Assembly: GCA_030765065.1 (NCBI GenBank)
Contig: CM060977.1
Span: 132,684,295 to 132,748,294, forward strand
DNA length: 64,000 nt
Origin: Deroplatys truncata
Lineage: Eukaryota > Arthropoda > Insecta > Mantodea > Mantidae
Reading direction: 5' to 3'
Below the pieces are notes generated by a model. That model worked only from the letters and a program-made list of their open reading frames with translations. It made no database searches and was not told the origin of the DNA. This document shows positions 32,545 to 44,873 of the stretch, piece by piece (within the stretch, counting starts at the first letter, position 1; each line of letters starts with the position of its first letter). Made by a program: the position numbers and the translations under genes.

Positions 32545-32956
32545 GGATACAAGGCAAGAACTCCTGTTATCTATTTATTGCTATTTGTATTTCCTTGTTC
32601 ATTATTTGTGGAACTGTAATAATACACAAGACCAAATCCGTATATAAGGGTCCCACTCTATTATCTATCCCTGGTCCGTTCAATAAGAGACGAAGTTGGC
32701 AATTATCTTTCACCACCACCACGTGTTGTTTCCCTCTGATCTTCCTAGCCACAGGTATTAAGGCTGCAGGCTTCACTGCACAAGGCATTCTTTTCAGGAG
32801 TTTGGACTTCCCATCAGGATCCGCAGTCGTCTTGGCACAGCATCTTTTGATATAACTACCAGTGCAGTTAGCTCCGGATGAATCCGTTCCATCAATCTGA
32901 TGTCGCCAACAGGGTCCCGAAGAGGTTGACCAATCCAGCTAGTGCCATTATCGAAT
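32545..32956. other. Unrecognised stretch with open frames
   Basis: A 113-codon plus frame (32514-32855) and minus frames (for example RDPVGDIRLMERIHPELTAL at about 32900) cover it. None matches a family I know, though the composition is less AT-rich than the flanks. It may be a piece of an unrelated transposon. Confidence 0.3.
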
Positions 32957-33854
32957 ATTTTACTGTCTCTACTACGTATAGTAAGTAGGGGAAGTATTGT
33001 ATTCCACCCAAAAATTCGATACCGAGATTTCACCGGAAATACATGTTTTGAGACCCCCTGAATCCAAAAAAAGCATTTTTGGAAACATGTCCGTGTATCT
33101 GTGAACAGTATAACTCAGAAACGAACAGTCGGATAAACACCAAACTTGGTATTTAGGTTCAGTATCTTCCAGAGTTGCGACACGAAGGTTTTCAAGAAAA
33201 TCCCCCCACCCCAAATTACCCTGTACATGGAACGTTTTTTCGAAAATTTTAATTTTCTCAAAAATGCCTCTAACGATTTTGATTAAAATATCATATGTTT
33301 AAGATATTTTCATGCTAAATGAAATGTATATCTCGCATTTTCTGGGAATGTCTCCAAAAGTATTCTTCATTGTGAACGACTCTTGCATAACTGGTAAACC
33401 ATAAGAGATAGACAAAAGTTTACTACACAAAAAATGTAGATCGCATTAAAATACACAATTTTTGTCATATACATATTTTTTGTTGAGTGAACCATTTTCG
33501 AGATATTGCTTGTTATTCCCATAAATTTTTCAATACTCATTTTCTCAAATGGGAATTCGTAATTCATTTTTTTGTCTTCGATATCCAAAGAGTATTAATC
33601 TGTGACAAAGGGAATGGTGCTGCACCTAGCAACCAGCTATTAAGAGATATGTATGTGCTTAAAGGCTACTGTATTTCTATATTGCCCTTGTAAATATATA
33701 TTCCCCTTACATCTACAAGAAAATTAGCTATAAGATAGAGTCTGCAAATGTTTATCCCGATTAACATGAAGTAGATGGAGAATAAGCGTTGGTAAAAATA
33801 GTTTGTACAAGAGTAGAGAAAGTCATGTGAGTGTAACACATCAGATTTTTTTTT
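32957..33854 (-). mobile_element. Family H element, subfamily with alternative segment
   Basis: Complete, from ATTTTACTGTCTCTACTACG to GTAACACATCAGATTTTT. Between about 33588 and 33705 it carries 'tgtgacaaagggaatggtgctgcacc' and 'ttgcccttgtaaatatatat', which other copies lack. The same segment is in the opposite-strand copy at 35964-36873. Confidence 0.88.
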
Positions 33855-34082
33855 GTCCTGGTAATGCAAAGAGAATGGAATACTCCACTTAGCAAACACC
33901 TCTTAAAATATTTGACTATCGCTTAAAGCCTACCAATTCCCCTTGCATCTACAAGAAAATTAGCAATAAGTTTAACATCTCGATATCTCGATTAACATGA
34001 AGCATATACAGAATAACCGTTTGTAAAAATAGTTTGTACAAGAGTAGAGAAAGTCATGTGAGTGTAACACATCAGATTTTTA
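33855..34082 (-). mobile_element. Family H partial copy, tandem to the preceding one
   Basis: Begins mid-element at GTCCTGGTAATGCAAAGAGA and runs to a second complete GTAACACATCAGATTTTT end. Either a tandem partial duplication or the remains of an older copy into which 32957-33854 inserted. Confidence 0.8.
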
Positions 34083-34104
34083 ATCTCTCTTCTGCATACT
34101 GAGA

Positions 34105-34910
34105 TGCTACATACTGCAACAAACATTTTATTTTTCTATCTACTTTAGGCTAATCAGTATAAACGTTTGCAGAAATGGTTTCATTACACGTCAATTTCGT
34201 TGTAGACACAAAAAGGATACAACAGATGCGAGGCAAATATTTTAAAACGCGTCGCTGTATGTTGCTCTTGAAATTCCATACTCCTTCCACGACATCCTGA
34301 AAAACAACTGAATAGCGATAGCACTTTAAAAATGTGACTAATTGTTGAAAAACTCAAACCAATATTAATGAATATCTGGAAATGGCTAATGCCACAAACA
34401 AGTTATCTTAAATAAACTGTGTGTTTTAAAGAGATCTCATTTTCTATGCAGTAAGCTTTTGTCTATGTCTTATGGTTTATCTGTTATACTAAATTATACA
34501 AAATTCCTTCCAAAGAAAACGATTTCACCGACTATTTCTGGAAAATTATGGATAGAAATTTTATTTGCCTTAAATATATGGCGTTTTAATAAAAAGCGTT
34601 AGCCATGTTTGAGAAAATCAAAATGATAGAAACATTTTCCATTAAGGGTGGTTTAGGTTGGATTTTCCTGAAAATTTTTGTGTAGCATCTTTGAAAGACA
34701 TTGAATTTAATTACCACAATGTATGGCAACTATCCAACTTTTCGTTTTTGAGTTATGCTGTTCACAGACACACGTATCTTTTTCTAATCATTTATTTCAT
34801 TCGGGGAGCCTCAAAACATGTATTTCCGACTAAATCTCGACATAGAAATTTTACGTGGAATGCAGTTCTTCCTGTTACCAACTATAGGTAGGTAGTAAAG
34901 ATAGGAAAAA
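34105..34910 (+). mobile_element. Family H element, old copy
   Basis: Forward landmarks: 'ttctatctactttaggctaatc', 'gtttgcagaaatggtttc', 'tcttatggtttatctgttat', 'acattttccattaagggtgg', 'tgttcacagacacacg' and the degenerate end 'actataggtaggtagtaaagatagg'. It is diverged like the copies at 2.4, 5.4 and 13 kb. Confidence 0.7.
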
Positions 34911-35630
34911 TCGGATTAAACAGTCTACATCATCCATTGTGAAAAAGGAACACAATGCGCAAAAGTTCTAACAGAAACACCTGTTTAACATCCACACCGA
35001 TGAAGCAAGAACAAATATCCACGTAACCACGTGGTACGTTACTAATTACGCTTGTAGACAAAGTTTCTTGGGTGAAACATCTGTCACAGTTTCTCCTGCT
35101 ACCAAAATAACAATGTTCGCAGGGCAAGGCAAACTCTCTTCTAACCAGCCTCAAAACCATGCATGTAGAACGTTACAACAACATATGGAGTCCAGCGTAT
35201 GCCATAAATGTAAATAATATTGCATTCAGAGTGAAAAGTGATCCCTGCATTCGCCCAACCGCAACATGCTTTAACCGCTGATCACTGCGGGCACCAGAAT
35301 GTCCAGCTTTTTCCTGTAGTGGTGCGCCTTGCGGAAAATCTGATTTCTTCGTTTGACACACTTGGAAAGTACTACATTAAAAACATCAAAACAGTATTAC
35401 CACCTCCACTTAGTATAGCTAAGTAGTAGATAAAGTAAAAACATCTCGTAAATGGTTAATTCCACAATATATATAGACCCCTACAAGAAAATATTCGTCT
35501 GCACTTCAAAAAAATTCTAGCAGCCAAATTAATGGAGAGAAGAATCTATTTTTTTTTGACATAAAGATAAAATGGTAATACACTTTACTCTTTTGGCCGT
35601 TTTTCAGATCGATCATTTTTTATAATCTTT
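34911..35630. other. Unassigned sequence
   Basis: A 76-codon minus frame (34930-35160) contains a Cys-rich FALPCEHCYFGSRRNCDRCF segment without a family I can name. The rest is unremarkable. Confidence 0.3.
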
Positions 35631-35870
35631 TTAAAAACATGCCAAAATTGCAAACTTTTTGTACGGAAGTCATTAAAAAATCCGTAAACGAATTAAGGCA
35701 AAAACGTTGAAAATTCACAACTTTAACATTTTATTTCTCCGTCAAATAAAATCCTATTTTTACCGCAAGATCAAGCAATACACAAAAAGAAATTGCTCTA
35801 CTCAGTCCATGTAAGATAATTTTGAAAACACCACGTACAAAAGAGTTGCAATTTTGGCATATTTTTAAAA
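35631..35870. repeat. 240-bp inverted repeat (MITE-like)
   Basis: TTAAAAACATGCCAAAATTG continues to CTTTTTGTAC at 35664. It is mirrored by GTACAAAAGAGTTGCAATTT to TTTTTAA at 35835-35870. Arms of about 36 bp with few mismatches enclose about 170 bp. No coding content and no clear target duplication. The true element may extend further outward. Confidence 0.55.
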
Positions 35871-35963
35871 CAATTATGCCATTAGTCGTGTTTAATTTGG
35901 AGAACGTTGTGGTGGTCATTTTAGGGTAAATTTAATTTGACCGTAATTGTAGGTTACTATTTT

Positions 35964-36873
35964 AAAAACTCTGATGTGTTACACTCACATGACTTTCTCT
36001 ACTCTTGTACAAACTATTTTTACAAACGCTTATTCTCCATCTACTTCATGTTAATCGAGATAAACATTTGCAGACTCTATCTTATTGCTAATTTTCTTGT
36101 AGATGTAAGGGGAATATATATCTACAAGGGCAATATAGAAATACAGTAATCTTTAAGCACATACATATCTCTTAATAGCTGGTTGCTAGGTGCAGCACCA
36201 TTCCCTTTGTCACAGATTAATACTCTTTGCATATCCAAGACAAAAAAAATTAATAACGAATTCCCATTTGAGAAAATGAGTATTGAAAAATTTGAGGGAA
36301 TAACAAGCAATATCTCGAAAATGGTTCACTCAACAACAAAAATGTATATGACATAAATTGTGTATTTTAACGCGATCTACATCTTTTGTGCAGTAAAATT
36401 TTGTCTATCTCTTATGGTTTACCAGTTATGAAAAAGTCGTTCACAATGAAAAATACTTTTGGAGACATTCCCAGAAAATTCAAGATATACATTTTATTTG
36501 TCATGAAAATATCTTAAACATATGATATTACAATCAAAATCGTTAGAGCTATTTTTGAGAAAATTAAAATTTTCGAAAAATGTTCCATGTAAAGGGTAGT
36601 TTGAGGTGGGGGGATTTTATTGAAAACCTTCGTGTCGCATCTCTGGAAGATACTGAACCTAAATACCAAGTTAGGTGTTTATCCGACTGTTCGTTTCTGA
36701 GTTATACTGTTCACAGACAGACACACAGACACACACACGGACATGTTTCCAAAAATGCTTTTTTGGATTCAGGGGGTCTCAAAACATGTATTTCCGGTGA
36801 AATCTCATTATCCAATTTTTGGGTGGAATACAATACTTCCCCTACTTACTATACGTAGTAGAGAAAGTAAAAA
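35964..36873 (+). mobile_element. Family H element, complete, alternative-segment subfamily
   Basis: Starts TCTGATGTGTTACACTCACA and ends GTAGTAGAGAAAGTAAAAA. It shares the alternative segment (about 36105-36235) with 32957-33854. A short CA stretch lies at about 36715-36740. Confidence 0.92.
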
Positions 36874-37144
36874 TTAAATTAACTCTAAAATGACTATCAT
36901 AACATCCTCCAAAAAGGAAGAGGAATGGAAGGATTTGTTGCTGTCGTGGCGCTATTTATTTGGGGCATAATGGTGATCATGGTGGCTGGTACCGCCGAAG
37001 CAAACCCGCTGATTGTGAGTGAATACGTAGATGAGGCGGAGTTCTCCGCTGTGGAGGTCAGCTATCTGACATGGCCGAAGCCCTGACAGGGACCTGTGAA
37101 CTGAGGTGACATAACAGGTCATGAAGGCTCCGTGCCCGGGCCTG

Positions 37145-37549
37145 TTACCTCCAGGCATTCGGTGTATGCGTGTGGTAGTGCGGTGGATGGTGTGTAGGCG
37201 TCGTGTTGTTGGTCTCGAGGATCCTAATCACTCTTTCGGCGTGTTCTTCAATCTTGTTGTGTATCCACTGGTTTCCCAGTTGAACAGAGCGCTTGAAGGT
37301 TGTGTCCAGTTCGTCGGTGTCCTCGTGCTTTGCGATGATTTTGCTCGTGATGGAGGTGAGTTTCTTAGTGAACTGCTCTTCTAGTCCAGTGAGACGTGTT
37401 GAGATGTTCAGCAACTCGGCGTGAAGATCTTGAATTGCTTCAAGAATGCTGCTGTTGGTGGCCGTGCTCTGCTCAACTAGCGCGTTGGTATGCGCCAACT
37501 GGTGCTCTAGTTGAGAGGTGTCGATCTGCGTTGGTGGATTGTTGGTCAT
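37145..37549 (-). CDS. Unrecognised 134-codon ORF, predicted coiled coil
   Basis: Minus-strand frame MTNNPPTQIDTSQLEHQLAH and onward. It is rich in Q, T, N and E with heptad-like hydrophobics through ILEAIQDLHAELLNISTRL and TGLEEQF, and a His/Pro-rich C-terminal end (HHPPHYHTHTP). No catalytic motif or zinc knuckle is seen. Length and character would suit the ORF1 or gag N-terminus of a retroelement. An LTR-like repeat lies 240 bp upstream on the same strand (37790-38692), which fits that reading, but there is no pol sequence downstream. The plus-strand frame at 37396-37788 is probably its shadow. Confidence 0.4.
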   Translation of the reverse strand: MTNNPPTQIDTSQLEHQLAHTNALVEQSTATNSSILEAIQDLHAELLNISTRLTGLEEQFTKKLTSITSKIIAKHEDTDELDTTFKRSVQLGNQWIHNKIEEHAERVIRILETNNTTPTHHPPHYHTHTPNAWR

Positions 37550-37671
37550 ACCTCAGTCGTATCAAATACAAGTTGCTTCATGACCGAAAAATCACGCGAA
37601 CCAATGAGGTCCCAGTTTCACTCCGGCTCTATAAATGTGGAGATCCGATCTTCCACTTTGATCAGCTTATC

Positions 37672-37712
37672 CTGAAGACGAAGACGATGAACACCTTCGA
37701 AACGTTGGTTTC
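37672..37712 (+). ncRNA. Hammerhead-like core motif
   Basis: The plus strand reads CTGAAGA, then CGAAG, an 11-base loop, CTTCG, AAAC, then GTTGGTTTC. This resembles CUGANGA / stem II / GAAA / short stem III of retroelement hammerheads. Counting the outer C-G pair in stem II uses up the G of GAAA, and I could not build a convincing stem I. Treat it as a candidate only. Confidence 0.3.
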
Positions 37713-37789
37713 AAACCAGGTACTTACCTGGCTAGAAGCCCGAGAAAATTTAGAGGTTTTGCCAGGAAAACTTCAGGACTTATTTTAAA

Positions 37790-38692
37790 ATAGTTCTTAC
37801 TCCACAGAATATAAATGGTTGCTTATCTCCGCAGAGTATAAAAACAAAATCCAGTACAAGTGAGAAAGTAGTTTCTGCCCCGCGTATGGAAATCCAATTT
37901 GAAGTTCAACTGTTTCTTTAAATATTATATATTTATGTTTGCCTCGGCTGCGTCAGTATTATTGTTAGAGACATGGATTTCTTTGCAAGGCGTGGTGCGG
38001 CTGAAGAATGAAGGCTTACACAGATTATAATTTTGAATTCACTCCTTTTTATTAATTCTTGACACTTTTTAAATAACACTTCACTGATATAGAGAGCTGT
38101 GGGATTTCTTTATTAATTACTTGCACTTTTTAAACCGTAAACTATTTTCGTCTCACACTGAATACATATTAAATTTCTCGAGGACGCATCTCGCGTCCGG
38201 TTAGGAACTCTGTCTGCTAGCAACGCGTCCAGTTATGAACGCTGTCTACAAGCAACTGACTTCTAATTTGTAAATTTTGTTATATTTCAGTTTCTTATCG
38301 GCTAATCCTAGTCCAATAGAATACCTTCATTTAACTAAATCTTTTTCTGGTTGTTGGTTGGCTATTTTATAAACTGTCACTAAAATTACATTATTGCTTC
38401 CAAGAATCACAAGTAGCGTTGGCTTTCAAATTCATTATTGCCTCAAGGTTACCTCATTGTTAGCAACTTTTAAGCTATTATTCTCACAGCTCCTACATGA
38501 TTAAATTACATAATACATTCAGATAACATTATTACATGTATACAATAATATAAACATATACAATGACTGTAGTATACACTTTTATATATATTGTTACATA
38601 CACATATTGCTTTAAGGGGAACTGTTATTATATTTTATATTATATAATTTGACTGAAATCATTTAAGAATTAAAAATACTGCCTCACAAGCC
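37790..38692. mobile_element. LTR-like dispersed repeat, copy 1
   Basis: Homologous to 49306-50237. Shared blocks are GCCTCGGCTGCGTCAGTATT, 'ggcgtggtgcg', 'cttacacagatt', 'tttttattaattcttgacac', 'ggctaatcctagtccaatag', 'ttattgcctcaaggttacctc' and the terminal AAAAATACTGCCTCA. The right boundary is sharp at 38692, the left is not. In minus orientation it begins TGAGGCAGT and contains an AATAAA signal. It is followed on that strand by the ORF at 37145-37549. Confidence 0.6.
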
Positions 38693-39671
38693 AGTATAAA
38701 AACAAAAGCCGAATGGCCATGATGTAAAATTTCAGCAAACAGAAGACAGAGTTTAAAAAGCGATAATCGATCCTGTATTATATTTGTTTAATTGTCATTT
38801 ATCAAATACTGTAGATGTGCATGCAATGAAACAGTATAAAAACCTCTGAAGAACCTTTATTCTAATTCTACAGATGTATGCACTGAAGTTTCTGATGTCA
38901 AAATCTAATAACCCTCATTTAAGAACGTTTAGCTTTATTTCCGTTGTGTTTATGTTGTAATTAAGTTCGTCAGCAGGATTTGCTACAATAATTTGTATAC
39001 AGAGAAAAAACTGCCAACTTTAGAGATCAATGAACCAATACTTTATATTAACTGAGAAGGTAATTTTTATCGATGGTCGTAGATTATGTGTCTTTACCAA
39101 AGCGGTTAACTCGGTGGCCTGGGAGTGCGGAATCTTATTTCGTTATATATGTTAAAGGTGAGCATTACACTGTTTGCTGTAAGGCAAGCTGCCATACGAA
39201 GAATTAATGAAGTGCTTACATTTTAAATGCATTTACATTGATGTTTCATCATGAATGACTGAAAAAACTTCTATGCCAAACGTACACTATAGAGCAAAAT
39301 TTATATTCAAGTTAACAAGGGCATTACGATAGTAAACAAACTGAAACATTGACATTAACTGTTGGCAAAGATTCTGAAAATACATTTACTTTTAGGCATG
39401 TGTATCCTCATCTACATTTATAAGACCTTGTTAAAATTGAAAATGCATATTTTGCACATCATGCTTCATTTGCCAATAGTATCTTATGAACAAATTCTCC
39501 AACTCAATGTAGTAGTCGCTAAAAGGTTTCATACTATCATTAGAATACAGCACAATTTTGCAATATTATGTGCAGTCGTTTTCATTAAATCCATAAAACA
39601 AGTAAAGAATTTAAACTATCCAAGTTATTATTTATTAAGTATGTAGATTTTAGTCTCTCAGCAGCAGAATC
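38693..39671. other. Unassigned AT-rich sequence
   Basis: A tRNA-like scrap (TTTACCAAAGCGGTTAACTC) at about 39094 is the only notable item. The 94-codon plus frame at 39362-39646 is not recognised. Confidence 0.3.
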
Positions 39672-40533
39672 TTTTTACTTTCTCTACTACGTATAGTAAG
39701 CAGGGGAAGTATTGTATTCCACCAAAAAATTCAATACCAAGATTTCACCGGAAATATATGTTTTGAGACCCCTGAATCCAAAAAAAAAGCATTTTTGGAA
39801 ACATGTCCGTGTGTGTGTCTGTGTGTCTGTCTGTGAACAGCATAACTCAGAAACGAAGTCGGATAAACACCAAACTTGGTATTTAGGTTCAGTATCTTCC
39901 AGAGATGCGACACGAAGGTTTTCAAGAAAATCCCCCCACCCCAGATTACCCTTTACATGGAACATTTTTCGAAAATTTTAATTTTCTCAAAAATGGCTCT
40001 AACGATTTTGATTAAAATATCATATGTTTAACATATTTTCATGACAAATGAAATGTATACCTCGAATTTTCTGGGAATGTCTCCAAAAGTATTGTTCATT
40101 GCGAACGACTTTTGCATAACTGGTAAACCATAAGAGATAGACAAAATTTTACTACACAAAAACTGTAGATCGCGTTAAAATACACAATTTATGTCATATA
40201 CATTTTTGTTGTTGGGTGAACCATTTTCGAGATGTTGCTTGTTATTGCCTTAGATTTTCCAATACTTATACTTTTTCTCAAATTCGTTATTCATTTTTTT
40301 TTCGTCCTGATAATGCAAAGAGAATGGAATACTCCACATAGCAACCAGCTCTTAAAATATTTGACTATCACTTAAAGCCTACCAATTCCCCTTGCATCTA
40401 CAAGATAATTAGCAACAAGATTAACATCTCGATATCTCGATTAACACGAAGCATATGGAGAATAAGCGTTTATAAAAATAGCTTGTACAAGAGTAGAGAA
40501 AGTCATTTGAGTGTAACACATCAGATTTTTTTT
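39672..40533 (-). mobile_element. Family H element, complete
   Basis: From TTTTTACTTTCTCTACTACG to GTAACACATCAGATTTTTTT. A (GT)n stretch at about 39808-39835. All family landmarks are in order with high identity to the other recent copies. Confidence 0.92.
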
Positions 40534-40609
40534 CCTTTTGCAATCAGAACGTCTGTAATTTTCAGACCTGTCCTGTAATGTAGCGATTCACATTTCCTAT
40601 TTCTACATT

Positions 40610-41455
40610 TAACACAAAGAGATCACCTGAAGAAAATTCTGAGAGACAATTTAAATTTATAATTAAATTTCTTGGAAATTGGGTTGATAGTAACCTTGAC
40701 TGGAGAATCCACATTGACGTACTATCTAAAAAATTATCGCAAACATCTTTGCATTATACACCCTTAAAACTTCAGTTAATCTTGATGTACTTCAAATGGC
40801 CTACTTCGCATATTTCCATAGCCATTTATCATATGGTATAATATTTTGGGGAAAGTCCAGTTATAAAAATATATTTTTAATACAAAAAAGGCAATCTGAA
40901 TAATGTTAAACCTTTGCAGCAACACAAGTTGCAATCCTTACTTCATACTGTTAAATATCTTGACTGTTCCTTCGCTATACATTTTTGAAACTCTGGTAAC
41001 AATCTATAAGCAGCAAAATAGTTTTAACACAAATGCTGATATTCATGACTATAATACAAGAAATAAATCTAAACAGGTCATAAAAGAACACTATATGAAA
41101 AAGTTTATATTATAATGGCCTTCAATTGTTTAATAAACTCCCCACATTTTTAAAAAAGTTAAAACCCTGATGGTCCTAAAAAAGATTGAAAAATTCCTAA
41201 TACAGGGTTGTTTTTATTCAGTGGAAGAATATCTAGAAATGAATTAGTTTATAAGCTTTCTTACGAAATATAGTGTGTTTACAATTCCAAAATTTAGTTT
41301 AGGTACCTACTCATGTAATAAATTAGGTTTTCTGTATTTGTGTATTACATCTAATTAGACCTGTACTTTTTGTACTAATAATTGTATTGTTGATGAAGCC
41401 AATATTTCCGTATTGAAATCAAACGGTGAATAAATCTGAGTATAAATTCAAACTT
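40610..41455 (+). pseudogene. LINE (probably jockey-like) 3' end
   Basis: Plus-strand frames read IKFLGNWVDSNLDWRIHIDV then LSKKLSQTSLHYT, LSYGIIFWG-like residues in a shifted frame, RTSC-like residues, LTVPSLYIFETLV, NTNADIHDYNTRNKSKQ and a VEEY segment. This order (post-catalytic RT domain, 'YNTRNK', 'FYSVEEY' end) is common in arthropod jockey-type elements. The frame is broken many times. The last 60 bp (GATGAAGCCAATATTTCCG to AATAAATCTG) look like its 3' UTR. It is 5' truncated, as is usual for LINEs. Confidence 0.75.
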
Positions 41456-42947
41456 ATTGCAGATAAGCTTCAACATTAAAATTGTTTTAAAAAATGTGAG
41501 CATTACGTAGCTTTTATGTTATTAAATGACTATGGGACAAAAAAGAAGGTACAAAGGTTTAAAATTTAACCAACTCAATTATCTAAAAAAAATTTTCAAC
41601 CATTCCGAACGAGGATTTTTCATCGCCATAGGGTACTTACACGCTATGCAGCATTTCCAGAACTTGGAAGACTGCCGGGAGGAGATTAAGGAAGTCAGAC
41701 GTTCCGCCGATGTTTCACACCCTTTTGCGTGAATATCAGAGAATTTTTCATTCGTTATTAGTAGTCCGGACTGTGCGAAATTACAAGGAGTAAAAATCCC
41801 TCTAGATCATTGTATAATAATTTCATAAAGAACGATGGGAGATAAATGAAATTAATTAATTTGTTACTGGTGTTTGAAAAGCTAACTATGCAACATCAGG
41901 TAAGCCACCTATCAGTTATAAAATATGATGAAGAGCACAGGCTATAAAAGTCCAGTATCAATGTAAAAGAAATTTAAGAATTTCATTTATATGTAGCAAT
42001 ATCTACACACGTAATTTCCTAACTGTACATATCCCACATGCTTTCTTTTATTTTTTTTACATTAAATTATACATATTAATATGTTCGTTGATTCCACCCT
42101 TTAGCTTCTGCTTATCCAATGGGGTGTCTTACAGAGGAAGTGGGCTGATACGCGGGAAACAAGTGTCACGTCACTGTTGTAAACATAGCAATTTTATAGT
42201 GTAGAAAAATTTAATAGGATCTTGTTTATATCGTGATAACTCAAAAACTAAACTTTTTATTCCAGTTCTGTAAGAGATGTGTTAAAGAGCACAGTTTCGA
42301 GGAAATGGTAATGTGTGATTGGTCTCCCTGTAAAAAAAATTAAAGCCGCTAGTTTTCTTTATAAAACTTCAATTGAAATAATTTGTATTATGAAAATCAG
42401 TCAGCGAGGAACATTTTTCCTTGAAGATATAGATGGGGAGTGAAGGCTATCAAATAGCCTAAAAAGTGTGAATTAACTTTTGGAAGATATCCCATGATAA
42501 TACTACATATATGTGAAATGCTATCGCTAGTTCTATGCAAACATTTGTTTTCACACCCGCTGCACCTTGCTCTTTGCGTGGGTTGTCACAGCAATCTATA
42601 AACACAGCAGTTTTGTTACAACGCTCTTGTGTCTTTAGTCCTGCTTCTACAGTTGGATACTTACAATAGTATTGCGATAAACGATTTTGTGAGAATAAAA
42701 TAAAACATGAGCTAGGCGAATTATGGAGTGAGGTGCTTAACAGCTACAGAAACAGAGTAAACAAGGCTTGCCCGCCCAAGGTAGTAAGGAGAATACATGA
42801 CCAGGTGAGTTGCCCCTCCCAAAGGTTGTTTACTAAGTTGCTAAACTATAGGTACCTTGTACCTGAAATTAACATTCTCTATGAAAAAGTTGATTTTAAA
42901 TTGGTGCTATAAATGTAAGATATAATATTAGCTTCCTTTTTTTGTTA
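41456..42947. other. Unassigned sequence
   Basis: No open frame above 70 codons and no recognised repeat. Confidence 0.35.
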
Positions 42948-43215
42948 ATTTATGGACTCTTTAACTACTACGGTTCTGAGCCTCAATTCTATATTGGACT
43001 GAAAGACGGAAAATGTTGTTCAGAGGCCTCTTTATAAGACCTGAAGTTCTTTTACGTGCTGTACATCTACGACACGGAACCACCGGCTTGGCTTTTCTTC
43101 CCTTCCGAAGGAAGCCATGCTAAGGATTTTTATGCCCGAAAAAAAAAATTCATCGCCCTCCGCCGGGTTTTAACCCGCGACCTCGGGAGCTAGAGATACC
43201 CCTAGACCACCGAGT
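42948..43215 (-). mobile_element. SINE family A
   Basis: The minus strand has the complete order: head GGTGGTCTAGGGGTATC, degenerate B box, CTTCCTTCGGAAGGGAAG, 'gtagatgtacagcacgtaaaag', 'tatagaattgaggctcag' and a short tail. It is more diverged than the 22.9- and 60.2-kb copies. Confidence 0.85.
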
Positions 43216-43492
43216 ACATGTTAGCTCTTGCCATACCTGATAACCTACATTGACATACGTAACTTTTAAAAAAGAAAATAAATCGAATTGCGAACGATAA
43301 CCCTTCTAAGCTTACTGCTTCAGGCCAACATTTTACCCAAATGTTTTTCACTTATCTTGGAATGAGAAATTTACTTCATACGTGTACCTACTTATTCACC
43401 GTGTATTCTGATTGTTCTTAGTGCCATAGAAATTACTAACAAATGAAACCAGTAATGCCACTGACTAAAACTATTTTCGAGAATCTTAATCT

Positions 43493-43541
<49 letters not shown>

Positions 43542-44284
43542 CATCATCATATCATCAAGCTTAAAGCATTTACGTAACATTAAAAATTAAAGCGACATCG
43601 GGAACCCCTCGACTAAGAAGGACGACAATGCATTTAATACCTGAATGTAACGTTTTACTTAATTTCATTTTGAGGTACCTACTACCAGTTGAACTGGCAC
43701 GATCCAGGTTATTTCATTCGGGAATCAGTGAAACGAAAACATACCCCAGGATATCACTATTACACAGCCATAATTACTTGCGCTTATCACGATTTTGCAG
43801 CGATATTTTACCCACTCCAGGCTATAAACGCAAATAATTCTCATTTGCTGCACAAACAGAACTCCACAGAATAAACGTAACTCCTCACAGTTAAAGCCTC
43901 GATTACACGAGGCGACCACCGTCCCCTCCAAGTTGACCTCCCGGCGACGCTCCTTGTCACTGATGAGAACGAATAAAGGTGCCGGTCGCTACATATAAAT
44001 TCAACACACAATGTCGAAACAACACGTTATAGCACTCGCTGCAATAATAAGAGAAGAAGGAAAATAACTAAGAGAGATTGATTTAAAAGGCTCAGAGGAA
44101 AACAGAGCTATGCAAGATGCATTAGGAACATTTATGAGAAAGCTGGACAATGCCAGCTATAATAATAGGTATTATGCGAAGGACAAAACTACCCAGATAT
44201 CCTACATGAAACAATAGGATATAATTAAAAGTAGAGGCAATCGCTAATATGAGGATGGAAATCCTGACGAAACCCGACCTTTCC
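43216..44284. other. Unassigned sequence with a (TTA)n microsatellite
   Basis: (ATT)n of about 16 units at 43494-43541. At 43888-44070 an odd block, CCTCGATTACACGAGGCGAC and then a short frame MSKQHVIALAAIIREEG at about 44010, vaguely recalls the start of a Harbinger-type element, but I cannot confirm a terminal repeat or transposase. Confidence 0.3.
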
Positions 44285-44780
44285 TTTTTACTTTCTCTAC
44301 TACGTATAGTAAGTAGGGGAAATATTGTATTCCACCCTAATATTCGATACCGAGATTTCACCGGAAATACATGTTTTGAGACTCCCTGCATCCAAAAAAA
44401 AAGCATTTTTAGCAAAAGCATAACTCAAAAACGAAAAGTGGGATAAAAACCAAGCTTGGTATTTAGGTTCAGCATTTTTCAAAGATGCGACACGAAAAAT
44501 TTTAAGAAAATCACCCCACCCCAGACTACCCTTTACATGGAAGATGTTTCAAAAATTTTGATTTTCTCAAAAATGGCTCTAACGATTTTTATTAAAATAT
44601 AACATATTTAAGATATTTTCATGTCAAATGAAACGTATATCTTGAATTTTCTGGGTATATCCCCAAAGTCGTCTTCATTCTAAATGGCTTTCGCATACCT
44701 GGTAACCGTAAGAGATAGACAAAATTTTTCTGCACAAAAAAATATAGATCTCATTAAAACACACAATTTATGTCATATAC

Positions 44781-44873
<93 letters not shown>

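Noticed and set aside
32514..32855. 113-codon plus-strand frame with a hydrophobic segment
   Set aside because: Crosses the end of the TTAA-flanked element and lacks family resemblance.
37396..37788. 130-codon plus-strand frame
   Set aside because: Antisense to the better coiled-coil frame at 37145-37549 and without recognisable features.
43888..44070. Possible Harbinger-type element start
   Set aside because: Only a short palindromic block and about 17 suggestive residues; no partner inverted repeat found.
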